Notes: generated by a model from the letters alone, not told the origin. A stretch of 64,000 nucleotides of DNA from Bacillus sp. MYb209 (GCF_002975175.1 NZ_PCNZ01000002.1:478230-542229), one strand, 5' to 3'; counted from the stretch's first letter, positions 1-8,441 are shown. Made by a program: numbers and translations.

Positions 1-6
1 AAAGAT

Positions 7-1278
7 GTGAACGGTTCAAAGCATAGGAAAATGGCGACCATGTTATCAATCATTCCAGGCATTGGTCAACTATATAATAAACAATACGTAAAAGGTCTTA
101 TTTTTCTAGTATTAACAGGCTCATTTATTGTAGCATTTGCTGATTTGTTAAATATAGGATTATGGGGAATTGTAACGCTCGGTACAGAAGTTCCACGTGA
201 CCATTCTGTCTTTCTATTAGTAGAAGGGATTTTGGCACTTATTGTTGTCGTGTTTGGACTAGGGGTATATGCATTTAACTTATATGATGCATACCAAAAT
301 GGGAAAAAACGCGATATAGGGACACCATTAAACTCAGTAAAAGAGCAATATCGCAATTTATTAGATCAAGGTTTTCCGTATTTAATGGTTTCACCAGGGT
401 TTCTATTACTTATCTTTGTTGTCGTATTTCCAATCATTTTTGTTATCTTAATTGGATTTACAAACTATGACTTATATCACTCTCCTCCAGCTAAATTAGT
501 AGATTGGGTGGGCTTTAAAAACTTTATTGATATTTTCACATTACCAATGTGGAGAGATACATTTTTAAGTGTATTCTCTTGGACTGTCATTTGGACATTC
601 GTTGCAACGACATTACAAGTTGCACTGGGTATTTTTTTAGCGATTATCGTAAACCAGCCTGGGATTAAAGGGAAGGCTGTTATTAGAACAATCTTCATTT
701 TACCGTGGGCTGTTCCAGCATTCGTATCTATTCTTGTATTTGCTGGTATGTTTAATGAAACGTTCGGAGCGATTAACAATCAAGTATTAGCTTTATTCGG
801 GATTGAAAAGGTTGCTTGGATGACTGATCCATTTTGGTCGAAAATCGCTTTAATTATGATTCAAACGTGGCTTGGCTTCCCGTTTGTTTTTGCAATGACA
901 ACAGGTATATTGCAATCGATTCCAGGAGAACTGTATGAAGCAGCTACAGTAGATGGTGCAACAGCTTGGCAACAGTTCCGCAAAATTACATTGCCGCTCG
1001 TTCTATATGCAACAGCTCCAATTTTAATTACACAATATACGTTTAACTTTAATAATTTTAGTATTATTTATCTATTTAATAGCGGGGGACCTGCTGTGTC
1101 TGGACAAAATGCAGGTGGAACAGATATTTTAATTTCATGGATCTATAAGTTAACGATGACTTCGGCTCAGTACGGAAAAGCAGCAGCTCTTACAATGATT
1201 TTATCGTTAATCGTTATTACAGTTGCGTTATGGCAATTTAAGAGAACAAAATCATTCCAAGAAGAGGATATGATGTAA
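7..1278 (+). CDS. Maltodextrin-type ABC transporter permease, MalF/MdxF-like
   Basis: This is an inner-membrane permease of a carbohydrate ABC importer, most like the MalF/MdxF subunit of maltodextrin systems. The N-terminus has a short hydrophobic module (around residues 12-45, with an IPGIGQLYNKQ motif) seen in Bacillus MdxF. It is followed by a long periplasmic-side loop and a six-helix permease core. The ATPase-contact EAA loop is visible near residue 310 (EAATVDGATAWQQFRKITLP). The stop abuts the start of the second permease, so both are co-transcribed; the solute-binding protein and ATPase are probably upstream, outside the window. The GTG at 7 is the first possible start, but the frame is open to the left edge, so the true start could lie outside. 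Substrate specificity is inferred from family resemblance. Confidence 0.85.
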   Translation: MNGSKHRKMATMLSIIPGIGQLYNKQYVKGLIFLVLTGSFIVAFADLLNIGLWGIVTLGTEVPRDHSVFLLVEGILALIVVVFGLGVYAFNLYDAYQNGKKRDIGTPLNSVKEQYRNLLDQGFPYLMVSPGFLLLIFVVVFPIIFVILIGFTNYDLYHSPPAKLVDWVGFKNFIDIFTLPMWRDTFLSVFSWTVIWTFVATTLQVALGIFLAIIVNQPGIKGKAVIRTIFILPWAVPAFVSILVFAGMFNETFGAINNQVLALFGIEKVAWMTDPFWSKIALIMIQTWLGFPFVFAMTTGILQSIPGELYEAATVDGATAWQQFRKITLPLVLYATAPILITQYTFNFNNFSIIYLFNSGGPAVSGQNAGGTDILISWIYKLTMTSAQYGKAAALTMILSLIVITVALWQFKRTKSFQEEDMM

Positions 1279-2121
1279 ATGAATATTAAACGACAAAAGA
1301 TGTTACGTCTTTCATTAAGTTATTTAGTTATCTTCATAATGTGTGCGATTATTTTCTATCCATTACTATGGATAATTGGCTCATCGTTTAATCCAGGAGA
1401 TAGTTTGTCTGGTTCTAGCATTATTCCGAAAAATGCCACGTTAGATCATTATCGCAAGCTACTTGATCTCGATTCAAGTAATTACTTACTTTGGTATAAA
1501 AATACTTTAAAAGTTAGCGTAATGACGATGATTTTTTCTGTGTTAGCCATTAGCTTTACTGCTTATGCATTTTCGAGATATCGTTTTGTTGGAAGAAAGA
1601 ATGGTTTATTAACATTTTTAATTCTCCAAATGATCCCGAATTTTGCAGCGTTAATCGCGCTATATATATTAGCGCAGTTAACAGGATTAATTGATACACA
1701 TCTTGCATTAATTTTAATTTATGTGGGCGGAGCAATTCCGATGAATACATGGCTTATGAAAGGGTATTTTGATACGATTCCGAAAGAGTTGGATGAATCA
1801 GCTCGAATGGATGGAGCGGGGCATTTCCGTATTTTTTGGCAAATTATTATGCCACTTGCAAAACCAATCGTAGCGGTTGTAGCGTTATTTACTTTCATCG
1901 GTCCATTTACAGACTTTATTTTAGCAAGTATTATTTTACGCACACCGGAAAATTATACTTTAGCAGTTGGGTTATATGAAATGGTAGCGAAAAAATTTGG
2001 TAATGAATTTACGACGTTTGCAGCGGGTTCAGTATTAATTGCAATACCGATTTCGATTTTATTCCTATCACTACAAAAATATTTTGTTTCCGGTTTAACA
2101 GCTGGAGGTACAAAAGGATGA
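1279..2121 (+). CDS. Maltodextrin-type ABC transporter permease, MalG/MdxG-like
   Basis: This is the second permease of the same sugar importer, 280 residues, about the usual MalG length. Six hydrophobic segments are visible, and the conserved EAA loop appears near residue 170 as DESARMDGAGHFRIFWQIIM, where the permease docks on the ATPase. The ATG directly follows the stop of the preceding permease, with a weak AGAGGAT ribosome site inside the upstream gene, which suggests translational coupling. Two hairpins follow the stop codon. Maltodextrin transport is inferred from similarity to MdxG; the sequence itself only establishes the sugar-permease family. Confidence 0.85.
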   Translation: MNIKRQKMLRLSLSYLVIFIMCAIIFYPLLWIIGSSFNPGDSLSGSSIIPKNATLDHYRKLLDLDSSNYLLWYKNTLKVSVMTMIFSVLAISFTAYAFSRYRFVGRKNGLLTFLILQMIPNFAALIALYILAQLTGLIDTHLALILIYVGGAIPMNTWLMKGYFDTIPKELDESARMDGAGHFRIFWQIIMPLAKPIVAVVALFTFIGPFTDFILASIILRTPENYTLAVGLYEMVAKKFGNEFTTFAAGSVLIAIPISILFLSLQKYFVSGLTAGGTKG

Positions 2122-2148
2122 AAAATGGGACATTACGTCCCATTTTTC
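2120..2148 (+). terminator. Rho-independent terminator of the sugar permease operon
   Basis: The arms AAAAATGGGAC and GTCCCATTTTT enclose a short ATTAC loop and begin right at the stop codon. A T-rich 3' arm follows. It closes the two-permease operon. Confidence 0.85.
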
Positions 2149-2189
2149 TTTTCATCTCTCTATAAAAAAATTTATAGAGAGATGAAAAG
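2148..2189. repeat. Perfect 19-bp inverted repeat behind the terminator
   Basis: Arms CTTTTCATCTCTCTATAAA (2148-2166) and its exact complement (2171-2189) are separated by AAAA. It lies directly after the permease terminator and just upstream of the lacI-type promoter region. It could be a second, backup terminator or a regulatory cruciform; the lack of a following T-run argues against a simple terminator. Confidence 0.75.
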
Positions 2190-2342
2190 AGATTTGACAT
2201 CGCATATGAAAAGAAGTGAAATAAATAGTATATTATAGTATAGGAAAAAAGAGCTATATCCCTTACAATACATGGAGAGGGAGAATATGATAAGTTTTGC
2301 AAGATAGAATAAATAAATGAAAGTTTATGACTTCTCCTATTA

Positions 2343-2359
2343 CTTGCACCGATTGCAAG
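2343..2359. promoter_or_regulatory. LacI/GalR-type operator overlapping the promoter of the regulator gene
   Basis: CTTGCACCGATTGCAAG is a near-palindrome with the central CG typical of LacI-family operators. It overlaps a possible -35 (TTGCAC, 2344-2349), with a TATATG -10 at 2367-2372 and 17-bp spacing. Its position about 46 bp upstream of the LacI-family start suggests autorepression; binding is inferred. Confidence 0.6.
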
Positions 2360-2405
2360 ATAATAATATATGAAATATGGCAGAGAAGTGAGAGGGGGGA
2401 TTTTT

Positions 2406-3437
2406 ATGACAGTTACAATTAAAGATGTGGCGAAGAAGGCGAACGTAGCACCATCAACAGTTTCCCGTGTAATTGCTGATAATCCAAGTATAAGTGAAAA
2501 GACAAAGCGCCGTGTTCGAAAAGTAATGAGTGAATTAGGATATCATCCAAATTTAAATGCAAGAAACCTTGCGAACCAAACGACGAAGACACTTGGTCTT
2601 GTTATGCCGAGTTCTGCAAGTAAAGCTTTTCAAAATCCGTTTTTCCCAGAAGTTATAAGAGGAATTAGTTCATTTGCACATGTGGAAGGGTATGCGCTTT
2701 ATATGTCGACTGGTGAAACGGAAGATGAAATTTTTAATGGTGTTGTAAAAATGGTACAAGGGCGTCAAATTGGTGGTATTATTCTTTTATATTCAAGAGA
2801 GAACGATCGGATTATTCAATACTTGCATGACCAAAACTTCCCGTTTGTTTTAATTGGAAAACCATATGATCGAAAAGATGAAATTACATATGTAGATAAT
2901 GACAATTATACAGCTGCAAGAGAAGTGGCAGAATATTTAATTTCACTAGGCCATAAACAAATCGCGTTCATTGGTGGTGGATCAGATTTACTTGTAACGA
3001 GAGATCGTTTAGGAGGTATGAGTGATGCTTTAAAATTAGCAGACATCGTATTACCGAAAGAGTACATTTTACATTTTGATTTTTCAAGGGAAAGTGGTCA
3101 ACAAGCCGTTGAGGAGTTAATGGGACTGAAGCAACCACCGACGGCAATTATGGCAACGGATGATTTAATTGGACTGGGTGTGTTAAGTGCGCTTTCTAAA
3201 AAAGGATTCGTTGTACCGAAGGATGTTTCGATTGTAAGCTTTAATAATGCTTTATTATCAGAAATTGCGAGTCCACCGCTTTCGACAGTTGATGTGAATA
3301 TATATCAGTTAGGATATGAAGCAGCAAAAGCTTTAGTTGATAAGGTGGAGCATTCTGAGTCTACTGCAAAATGTATTATCATTCCACATAAATTATTGAA
3401 GCGTCAAACTTGTGATCAGTATGCAACAAAAAGCTAA
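2406..3437 (+). CDS. LacI-family transcriptional regulator (MalR-like)
   Basis: This is a 343-residue LacI/GalR repressor. The N-terminal helix-turn-helix reads VTIKDVAKKANVAPSTVSRV, followed by the hinge region and a periplasmic-binding-protein-like effector domain. I chose ATG 2406 because it has a strong GAGAGGGGGG ribosome site; a longer frame starts at 2370 without one and would add residues before the canonical MTVTIKDVA start. It sits just downstream of the two maltodextrin-type permeases, so it probably controls that operon in response to a maltosaccharide, as MalR does in Firmicutes. A LacI-type operator lies in its own promoter. The specific effector is not visible. Confidence 0.85.
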   Translation: MTVTIKDVAKKANVAPSTVSRVIADNPSISEKTKRRVRKVMSELGYHPNLNARNLANQTTKTLGLVMPSSASKAFQNPFFPEVIRGISSFAHVEGYALYMSTGETEDEIFNGVVKMVQGRQIGGIILLYSRENDRIIQYLHDQNFPFVLIGKPYDRKDEITYVDNDNYTAAREVAEYLISLGHKQIAFIGGGSDLLVTRDRLGGMSDALKLADIVLPKEYILHFDFSRESGQQAVEELMGLKQPPTAIMATDDLIGLGVLSALSKKGFVVPKDVSIVSFNNALLSEIASPPLSTVDVNIYQLGYEAAKALVDKVEHSESTAKCIIIPHKLLKRQTCDQYATKS

Positions 3438-3462
3438 GAGTTTAACTCTTAGCTTTTTGTTG
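3424..3462. terminator. Bidirectional terminator formed by the ends of two convergent genes
   Basis: A near-perfect palindrome has 19-nt arms starting CAACAAAAAGCT and ending AGCTTTTTGTTG, with run-out T tracts on both strands. Both convergent reading frames end inside it, only 4 nt apart, so the hairpin also encodes the last residues of each protein. Confidence 0.9.
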
Positions 3463-4605
3463 TAGAAAGGCTTCTAAACGGTCACAGCCTTCTTTTAAAG
3501 TTTCGATACTATAAGCATAGGAAAGACGAAGATAACCTTCACCATATTCAGAAAATGCGGTTCCAGGAACAACGGCTAGCCCAGCTTCTTTTACAAGATC
3601 AAGTGCAAAATCAAATGATGAAGATGTTAAATGTCCAACATATGGGAATAAATAAAATGCACCTGTTGGCTTCTCAACCGTTAAACCCATTTGAATGAGT
3701 CTATTATACACGTAATCACGGCGTTTTTTGTATTGATAGCGCATCATCTTCGGTGCATCTTTAGCAGCTGTTAAAGCTTCGATTGCAGCATATTGAGCAA
3801 TTGAAGTAGCGCATGTAACATTGTATTGATGAACTTTTAAAATGTGTTTTGCTAAATAACTTGGGGCAAATAAAAGTCCGATACGCCAGCCAGTCATAGA
3901 ATGTGATTTTGATAAGCCGTTAATGACAATAGTCTTATCACGCATTTCTGGGAAATGAGCGATAGATGTGTGTTTGTCTTCATATACAAGTTCGCTATAA
4001 ATTTCATCGGAAAGAACGAAAATATTCTTATCTTTTAAGATAGATACAATATCTTCTAATTCTTCTTTTGATAAGGTAACACCAGTTGGATTAGAAGGAT
4101 ACGGTAAAACGACGCATCTTGTTCGTTCTGTAATTGCATTTTGCAGAGCTTCAGCTGTTAAACGAAATCCAGTTTCACGAACATCTATAAAAATAGGAGT
4201 TGCACCGCATAGTCGAATAATCGGCTCGTAACCAGGATAAATAGGAGCAGGTAAAATTACTTCCGTTCCTGGTTCTAAAATAGTTCGGAATGCAACATCA
4301 ATCGCTTCACTAGCGCCGATTGTAACAATGGTTTCGTTTTCAGGTGAATAGTGTAAATCGTAATTATTTTTTACAAAGTTACAAGCCGCCTCGCGTAATT
4401 CTAATAAACCAGCGTTGTGTGTATAGCTTGTATAATTTTCTGTAATGGCCCGTTTAGCAGCTTCTTTTACTAAAGAAGGTGTAGGGAAGTCGGGTTGCCC
4501 AATTGTTAAAGAGATGAGATTATCATAGTTTTGAATCATGTTAGAGAACTGACGGATTCCAGAAATTTGGATGTCCTTCACTCTAGGGTTAATGAATTGT
4601 TCCAT
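3442..4605 (-). CDS. patA: PLP-dependent aminotransferase PatA
   Basis: This is a class I/II fold-type I aminotransferase of 387 residues, matching PatA of B. subtilis, an aminotransferase linked to lysine/diaminopimelate and aromatic amino acid metabolism. The PLP-binding lysine is Lys233 in the LSKSHSMTGWRIG motif; the SNPTG and DEIYSEL motifs that hold the cofactor are also present. In B. subtilis patA lies beside the sporulation kinase gene kinA; here a KinB-like sensor kinase gene lies 0.7 kb away, so the neighbourhood is conserved while the kinase type differs. It is transcribed on its own, converging on the LacI-family gene. The exact substrate is not readable from sequence. Confidence 0.88.
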   Translation of the reverse strand: MEQFINPRVKDIQISGIRQFSNMIQNYDNLISLTIGQPDFPTPSLVKEAAKRAITENYTSYTHNAGLLELREAACNFVKNNYDLHYSPENETIVTIGASEAIDVAFRTILEPGTEVILPAPIYPGYEPIIRLCGATPIFIDVRETGFRLTAEALQNAITERTRCVVLPYPSNPTGVTLSKEELEDIVSILKDKNIFVLSDEIYSELVYEDKHTSIAHFPEMRDKTIVINGLSKSHSMTGWRIGLLFAPSYLAKHILKVHQYNVTCATSIAQYAAIEALTAAKDAPKMMRYQYKKRRDYVYNRLIQMGLTVEKPTGAFYLFPYVGHLTSSSFDFALDLVKEAGLAVVPGTAFSEYGEGYLRLSYAYSIETLKEGCDRLEAFLQQKAKS

Positions 4606-4729
4606 TGTATCTCCCTTTCTTCCGTTTGAAAATTAAGTTCATTTTATCATATTTTTCATTATTACGCAGGGAAATCCTACTGATATAAGTTTCACTTTAT
4701 TTAAGAAGAAAGGTGGTATGTAGTGCATA

Positions 4730-4757
4730 AAAAAAGCCGCTGAAAGCGACTTTTTAA
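4730..4757 (-). terminator. Terminator of the 66-residue protein gene
   Basis: On the minus strand a hairpin AAGTCGCT-TTC-AGCGGCTT with one G-U pair is followed by a T-run. It overlaps the stop codon of the small gene. Confidence 0.75.
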
Positions 4758-4954
4758 TAACCGTATTCCCAATCTATTTCATCTTCGTTCCAAAGTACGG
4801 AAGATACTTTGCCAAGATGGACAACTGATTCATTTACAGCACATGTACAGTCTTCGTCCCCTGCTGTATGTTGCAATTCTTCGTATACTGATTTTTCAAC
4901 GTTTTCTAGCACAACCAAATTTTCTTCTTTTAAAACAAGCGTAGTACCCGCCAT
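4754..4954 (-). CDS. Hypothetical acidic protein with a CTC motif
   Basis: I do not recognise this 66-residue protein. It is strongly acidic, has no membrane segment, contains two close cysteines (DEDCTC, near residues 33-38) and ends in the aromatic-acidic tail DEIDWEYGY. The start is supported by a good AGGAGG ribosome site 8-9 nt upstream, and its own terminator follows, so it is very likely a real single-gene unit. It lies between patA and a sporulation-type sensor kinase. No function is proposed. Confidence 0.7.
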   Translation of the reverse strand: MAGTTLVLKEENLVVLENVEKSVYEELQHTAGDEDCTCAVNESVVHLGKVSSVLWNEDEIDWEYGY

Positions 4955-5263
4955 ATTTATCTTCCTCCTACTAAAGTAATGATCACTTATTTGTAAACAT
5001 AGATAGTATGGATTATATGCTATATTTTGCGATAGTTGTCCGTCTAGTGAAGTGTTTTTTATTTTTCTTGTAATCCGTATTCATTGTATACTGCACGAAG
5101 GAAATTTGGTACAGGGTTTACAATCATTTCGGAAATTTGTAACATTTATTATTAGTTGTTAACAAATAATTAACAAAAGTGTTAAGAAAAATCAAAATTT
5201 TAAAACAAATAGACTTATAAAATGATATAATCATATCAAAATACATATAGGGGATGAGAGGCT
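4955..5263. other. Divergent intergenic region upstream of the KinB-like gene
   Basis: This 309-bp gap separates the divergent small acidic gene and the kinase gene. A TATAAT-like -10 is visible near 5226 for the kinase, and GTTAA-N7-TTAAC around 5158-5174 could be an operator half-site pair. I see no coding sequence. Confidence 0.45.
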
Positions 5264-6538
5264 ATGGAGCTGATTCGTGATTTAATGATCCAAATTGCCA
5301 TCATTATTTTACCACTATTTTTATATGAAGCGATTCGTTTAAATCGTTATCAAGAAATGCTTCCGAAGCCTAATCGCTACTTTATTATGTTTTTATCTAG
5401 CGTTACACTCGTTCTCTCCATGACATACTCTATTTGTTTTGGTACCGTTTGCGGATACAATTTTCATCCAATCCCAATTGTTAGTGGTTTTTTATATGGT
5501 GGGATTGTTGGGCTCATCCCTGCCATTATTTTTGTTGCATATGAATGGATTTTTAAGGGTCTCAGTTGGTTGCCTATCGTAGAAGTTATATTTCTTTCGA
5601 TAATTCCATTGTTTTTGTCAAAGAAATGGTCTCTTTTTTCAAGAGATAAGAAGCTAATATTAGCTTTTATGATTGCATCATTTTATGTTCTTGTTTCATT
5701 AGTATTCGGGATGTTGAATGTCCTTTTAGAAACAGGTTTTACACCGTACATATCTAATCTATATAGTGGGTATATATTTGCATCACTTATTATGGTTATG
5801 ACAATGGTATTTCAAGTGTATTTGACTGAGTATTTAAATGAAAATGCATTATTGCGTACAGAAATGCAAAAATCAGAAAAACTTAATATTGTAAGTGAGT
5901 TAGCTGCAAGTGTTGCACATGAAGTTCGAAACCCTCTCACTGTTGTACGAGGGTTTATTCAATTGCTAGAGAGTACGGAAGACGTAAAAAACAAAGATTA
6001 TATGCGTCTCGTATTAGCTGAACTGGATCGTGCTGAACAGATTATTTCAGATTATTTAAATTTAGCAAGGCCTCAAATTGAAAAAAAAGAACATATTTGT
6101 TTATCAGCACAATTAATTGAAATGACAACTCTTATGTCATCATTTGCAGCGATGCAGGGCGTTTATTTGCAAGTTGAGATTTCTGAGAGCCTTTATACTA
6201 TCGGCGATAAGACGAAATTGAAGCAAGCTATTATGAATGTTGTTAAAAACGGTATTGAAGCAATTCAAGGAAACAAAGGGTATTTAAAAGTAACAGCTAT
6301 TCAAAAAGATGAAATGATAATAATAAGAGTTAAAGATAGTGGTGTTGGAATGACAAAAGAACAGTTAGTAAGGCTTGGACAACCGTATTATTCTTTAAAA
6401 GAAAAAGGAACAGGATTAGGTCTTATGGTAACATTTAGTATTTTACAAGCGCATAATGGTACATTGGAATATAAAAGTGAAAGCGGAAAAGGAACTGAAG
6501 CTATTATTATATTGCCAGCTGTACGATATAAGGAATAA
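5264..6538 (+). CDS. kinB: KinB-like membrane sensor histidine kinase
   Basis: This 424-residue sensor kinase closely matches the size and build of KinB, which feeds phosphate into the Spo0F-Spo0B-Spo0A sporulation phosphorelay. About six hydrophobic segments occupy residues 1-195, in the style of the 5TM LytS-type sensor. The HisKA box follows, with the phospho-accepting His219 in SVAHEVRNPLTVV. The HATPase_c domain has an N box (MNVVKNGIEA), a G1 box (DSGVGM) and a G2 box (GTGLGL). The frame is intact. It is monocistronic and ends in a terminator. The cereus group has several orphan sporulation kinases, so its exact equivalence to KinB is inferred, and kapB is not adjacent as in B. subtilis. 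Confidence 0.8.
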   Translation: MELIRDLMIQIAIIILPLFLYEAIRLNRYQEMLPKPNRYFIMFLSSVTLVLSMTYSICFGTVCGYNFHPIPIVSGFLYGGIVGLIPAIIFVAYEWIFKGLSWLPIVEVIFLSIIPLFLSKKWSLFSRDKKLILAFMIASFYVLVSLVFGMLNVLLETGFTPYISNLYSGYIFASLIMVMTMVFQVYLTEYLNENALLRTEMQKSEKLNIVSELAASVAHEVRNPLTVVRGFIQLLESTEDVKNKDYMRLVLAELDRAEQIISDYLNLARPQIEKKEHICLSAQLIEMTTLMSSFAAMQGVYLQVEISESLYTIGDKTKLKQAIMNVVKNGIEAIQGNKGYLKVTAIQKDEMIIIRVKDSGVGMTKEQLVRLGQPYYSLKEKGTGLGLMVTFSILQAHNGTLEYKSESGKGTEAIIILPAVRYKE

Positions 6539-6565
6539 AAGTTACCGGTAGAAGGTAACTTTTTA
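6537..6565. terminator. Convergent terminator
   Basis: Arms AAAGTTACC and GGTAACTTT with a short loop and T-run follow the kinase stop codon and can also serve the convergent MerR-like gene. Confidence 0.8.
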
Positions 6566-6597
6566 TTTTATCGTGAATTAGAAAAATATACAAAATT

Positions 6598-7341
6598 TCA
6601 TTCATTTATTTTTTCTTGTTTTGTTCGAACGAATAAACTTTTAAATGATTGAAAGAAGCTTTGCTCTTTTGAGGCGGCGACTAATCTTTTTGTTTCTTGA
6701 ATTTCGCGAATAACTTGCATAAGTTGTGCATCACGGTTGCTGTCTTTATTGTAAATTTGATTGAAAAGTTTATTCATTTTTTCTTCTTGTTTGGATTCTC
6801 GCTTATACATATGATTCATTAATAAGTCCATCTTTTCTTTTTGGAGTGCATCTGTTTCGGCGGCATGAACAACTAGCTCTTGTAACATTTTTTCCTGGGA
6901 GCCTTCTTTTACATAAACTTGTTGCATTAGTTCATCTAATTTCTCGTCTTTTAAACGATTTTGTGTAATGAGAGTAGAGTTTTGATGAATAATTGCTTCA
7001 TTTAATTGAGCAAGCATTTCAAGTTTTAACATGAACTCCTCAAAGTTACGCCCATCATCTTTTGGTTGTATCTCTTGTTTATCTTGAATAACAGGTACAG
7101 GTGGGGCCTCTTTTTCTTTTAAAATAATAGGTATTGTTTCTGAAATATCTTCTTGTAATGTAGCAGCTCTTTCATGTATAGATTTCAATAGTTTTAAATC
7201 ATCCAATTTATAAATACGAGCATCAGCTGTTTTTGAAATGATATAACCGTGTTCCTCTAAGAGTTGGCTATATTTTCGGACTATATGTTTTGGGATACCT
7301 GTTTTATTTGTAACATCTTTCGTTTTATAAATAGCTTCCAT
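6598..7341 (-). CDS. MerR-like HTH protein with repeated coiled-coil C-terminus (DUF3967-like)
   Basis: This is a 247-residue protein with an N-terminal winged-helix resembling the MerR DNA-binding fold (residues 4-55, YKTKDVTNKTGIPKHIVRKY). A Pro-rich linker spans residues 77-95, and a long charged helix runs from about 98 to 226. The helix holds three imperfect repeats of about 20 residues (near 133-151, 169-188 and 188-206) with the pattern K-hydrophobic-x-x-L-hydrophobic-N/Q-x-hydrophobic-Y-x-K. The last 20 residues are aromatic and basic (SFFQSFKSLF), possibly amphipathic. The layout recalls RacA-type chromosome-anchoring proteins and the DUF3967 proteins of cereus-group plasmids. DNA binding is likely; the biological role is unknown. 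Confidence 0.7.
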   Translation of the reverse strand: MEAIYKTKDVTNKTGIPKHIVRKYSQLLEEHGYIISKTADARIYKLDDLKLLKSIHERAATLQEDISETIPIILKEKEAPPVPVIQDKQEIQPKDDGRNFEEFMLKLEMLAQLNEAIIHQNSTLITQNRLKDEKLDELMQQVYVKEGSQEKMLQELVVHAAETDALQKEKMDLLMNHMYKRESKQEEKMNKLFNQIYNKDSNRDAQLMQVIREIQETKRLVAASKEQSFFQSFKSLFVRTKQEKINE

Positions 7342-7577
7342 GATAGTTCCTCCCCAAAAAGTATCGTATATATCATTTCAACCTTTTATGAGGACTTCCT
7401 TTGAAAAAGAATGTCGGAAGGTTATTAGTTTTCTACAGCATTAGTGAAAAGATGAGGAAAAATGAATGTTTTTGGCGGAATGGAGAGGAAGAGCTAAAAT
7501 AATGTCTGAAAACATACATAGAAGAAGTTTGTTATAATAACTGAGGAAAAGAAATTGGTAGGAACACGGAGGTACAC

Positions 7578-8012
7578 ATGAAGCAATTTAAAGGTATTAT
7601 CATTTCAATTATTGCAATTCTTTCTCTTTTGGTAGCGGTATATGAAGTACTTGTGCCAGAGGAGACAAGTACTAAAAAAACAACTACGTATGATCAAATT
7701 CTAGAGTTCCCGAAAGAACGATATCCAGAGACCGGGAAACATATAACGAATGCTATAAAAGAAGGGCATTCAGAAATGTGTACAATTGATCGTAATGGTG
7801 CAGCGGATAGAAGGAAATTATCGTTAGCGCCATATCCGACGAAGAAAGGTTATGATCGTGATGAATGGCCGATGGCGATGTGTAAGGAAGGCGGAAAAGG
7901 AGCTCATATTGAATATATAAGTCCAGCAGATAACCGCGGTGCAGGTTCTTGGGTAGGGAATAAGCTAGACAAATATCCAGATGGTACGCGTGTGAAATTT
8001 GAAGTGAAATAG
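7578..8012 (+). CDS. nucB: NucB/NucA-family secreted DNase
   Basis: This 144-residue protein has an N-terminal signal or membrane segment (residues 6-26) and a mature domain matching the NucA/NucB sugar-nonspecific DNases of B. subtilis. Family signature residues are present: [12 protein letters not shown], the [11 protein letters not shown] catalytic block with its acidic residues and the [11 protein letters not shown] block. NucB is made in the mother cell during sporulation; NucA acts in competence. A good ribosome site (ACGGAGG) precedes the ATG. The next gene, 39 nt downstream, encodes the cognate inhibitor-type protein ComJ. A CATACATA stretch about 55 nt upstream of the start hints at a sigma-E -10, but no clear -35 is visible. 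Confidence 0.88.
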   Translation: MKQFKGIIISIIAILSLLVAVYEVLVPEETSTKKTTTYDQILEFPKERYPETGKHITNAIKEGHSEMCTIDRNGAADRRKLSLAPYPTKKGYDRDEWPMAMCKEGGKGAHIEYISPADNRGAGSWVGNKLDKYPDGTRVKFEVK

Positions 8013-8051
8013 TAATTGGCATACATTTCATAGTGGAGGAGAGGGATAGTT

Positions 8052-8441
8052 ATGGAATTAACAATTTCATATTCGCAATTAATGATAATGAACTATGATG
8101 GTCAGCAGCCTTATGTAGATTGGACTCCTGAAGATTTTGAAAGAGGCTATGCTGAGGTGGATGGAGCTATTATTTTTGAGGCAATCTCTGACTATACTTG
8201 TGAAGTGGAAGTTACTTGTGGAAATCATATTGAGAAAGAAGAAGTGGTTAGAACGATATCAGTTCCTTTCACAGTGAAGAATGAAGAAGTATATATAACA
8301 AGTATTCTTTCTAATAAATTTCATATTCCTATTCCGAACGGGGAATATATGATAGTCTTGCAGACAACTCCTCTTGAAGAGCCAACAGACGATGAATTGT
8401 ATAAAGTACAATACGACTTCTATTTTGAGAGTGTAGAATAA
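8052..8441 (+). CDS. comJ: ComJ/Nin-family nuclease inhibitor
   Basis: This 129-residue cytosolic protein resembles ComJ (Nin), which binds and inhibits the DNase NucA in B. subtilis. Shared features include ELTISYSQL near the start, VDWTPEDFERGYAEVDGAI, and an all-beta character. It is transcribed just after the nuclease gene (39-nt gap with a GGAGGAGAGGG ribosome site) and the pair shares the downstream terminator. The arrangement suggests protection of the producing cell from its own nuclease before export; B. subtilis NucB itself has no adjacent inhibitor gene, so the pairing resembles the nucA-comJ competence locus. Confidence 0.85.
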   Translation: MELTISYSQLMIMNYDGQQPYVDWTPEDFERGYAEVDGAIIFEAISDYTCEVEVTCGNHIEKEEVVRTISVPFTVKNEEVYITSILSNKFHIPIPNGEYMIVLQTTPLEEPTDDELYKVQYDFYFESVE

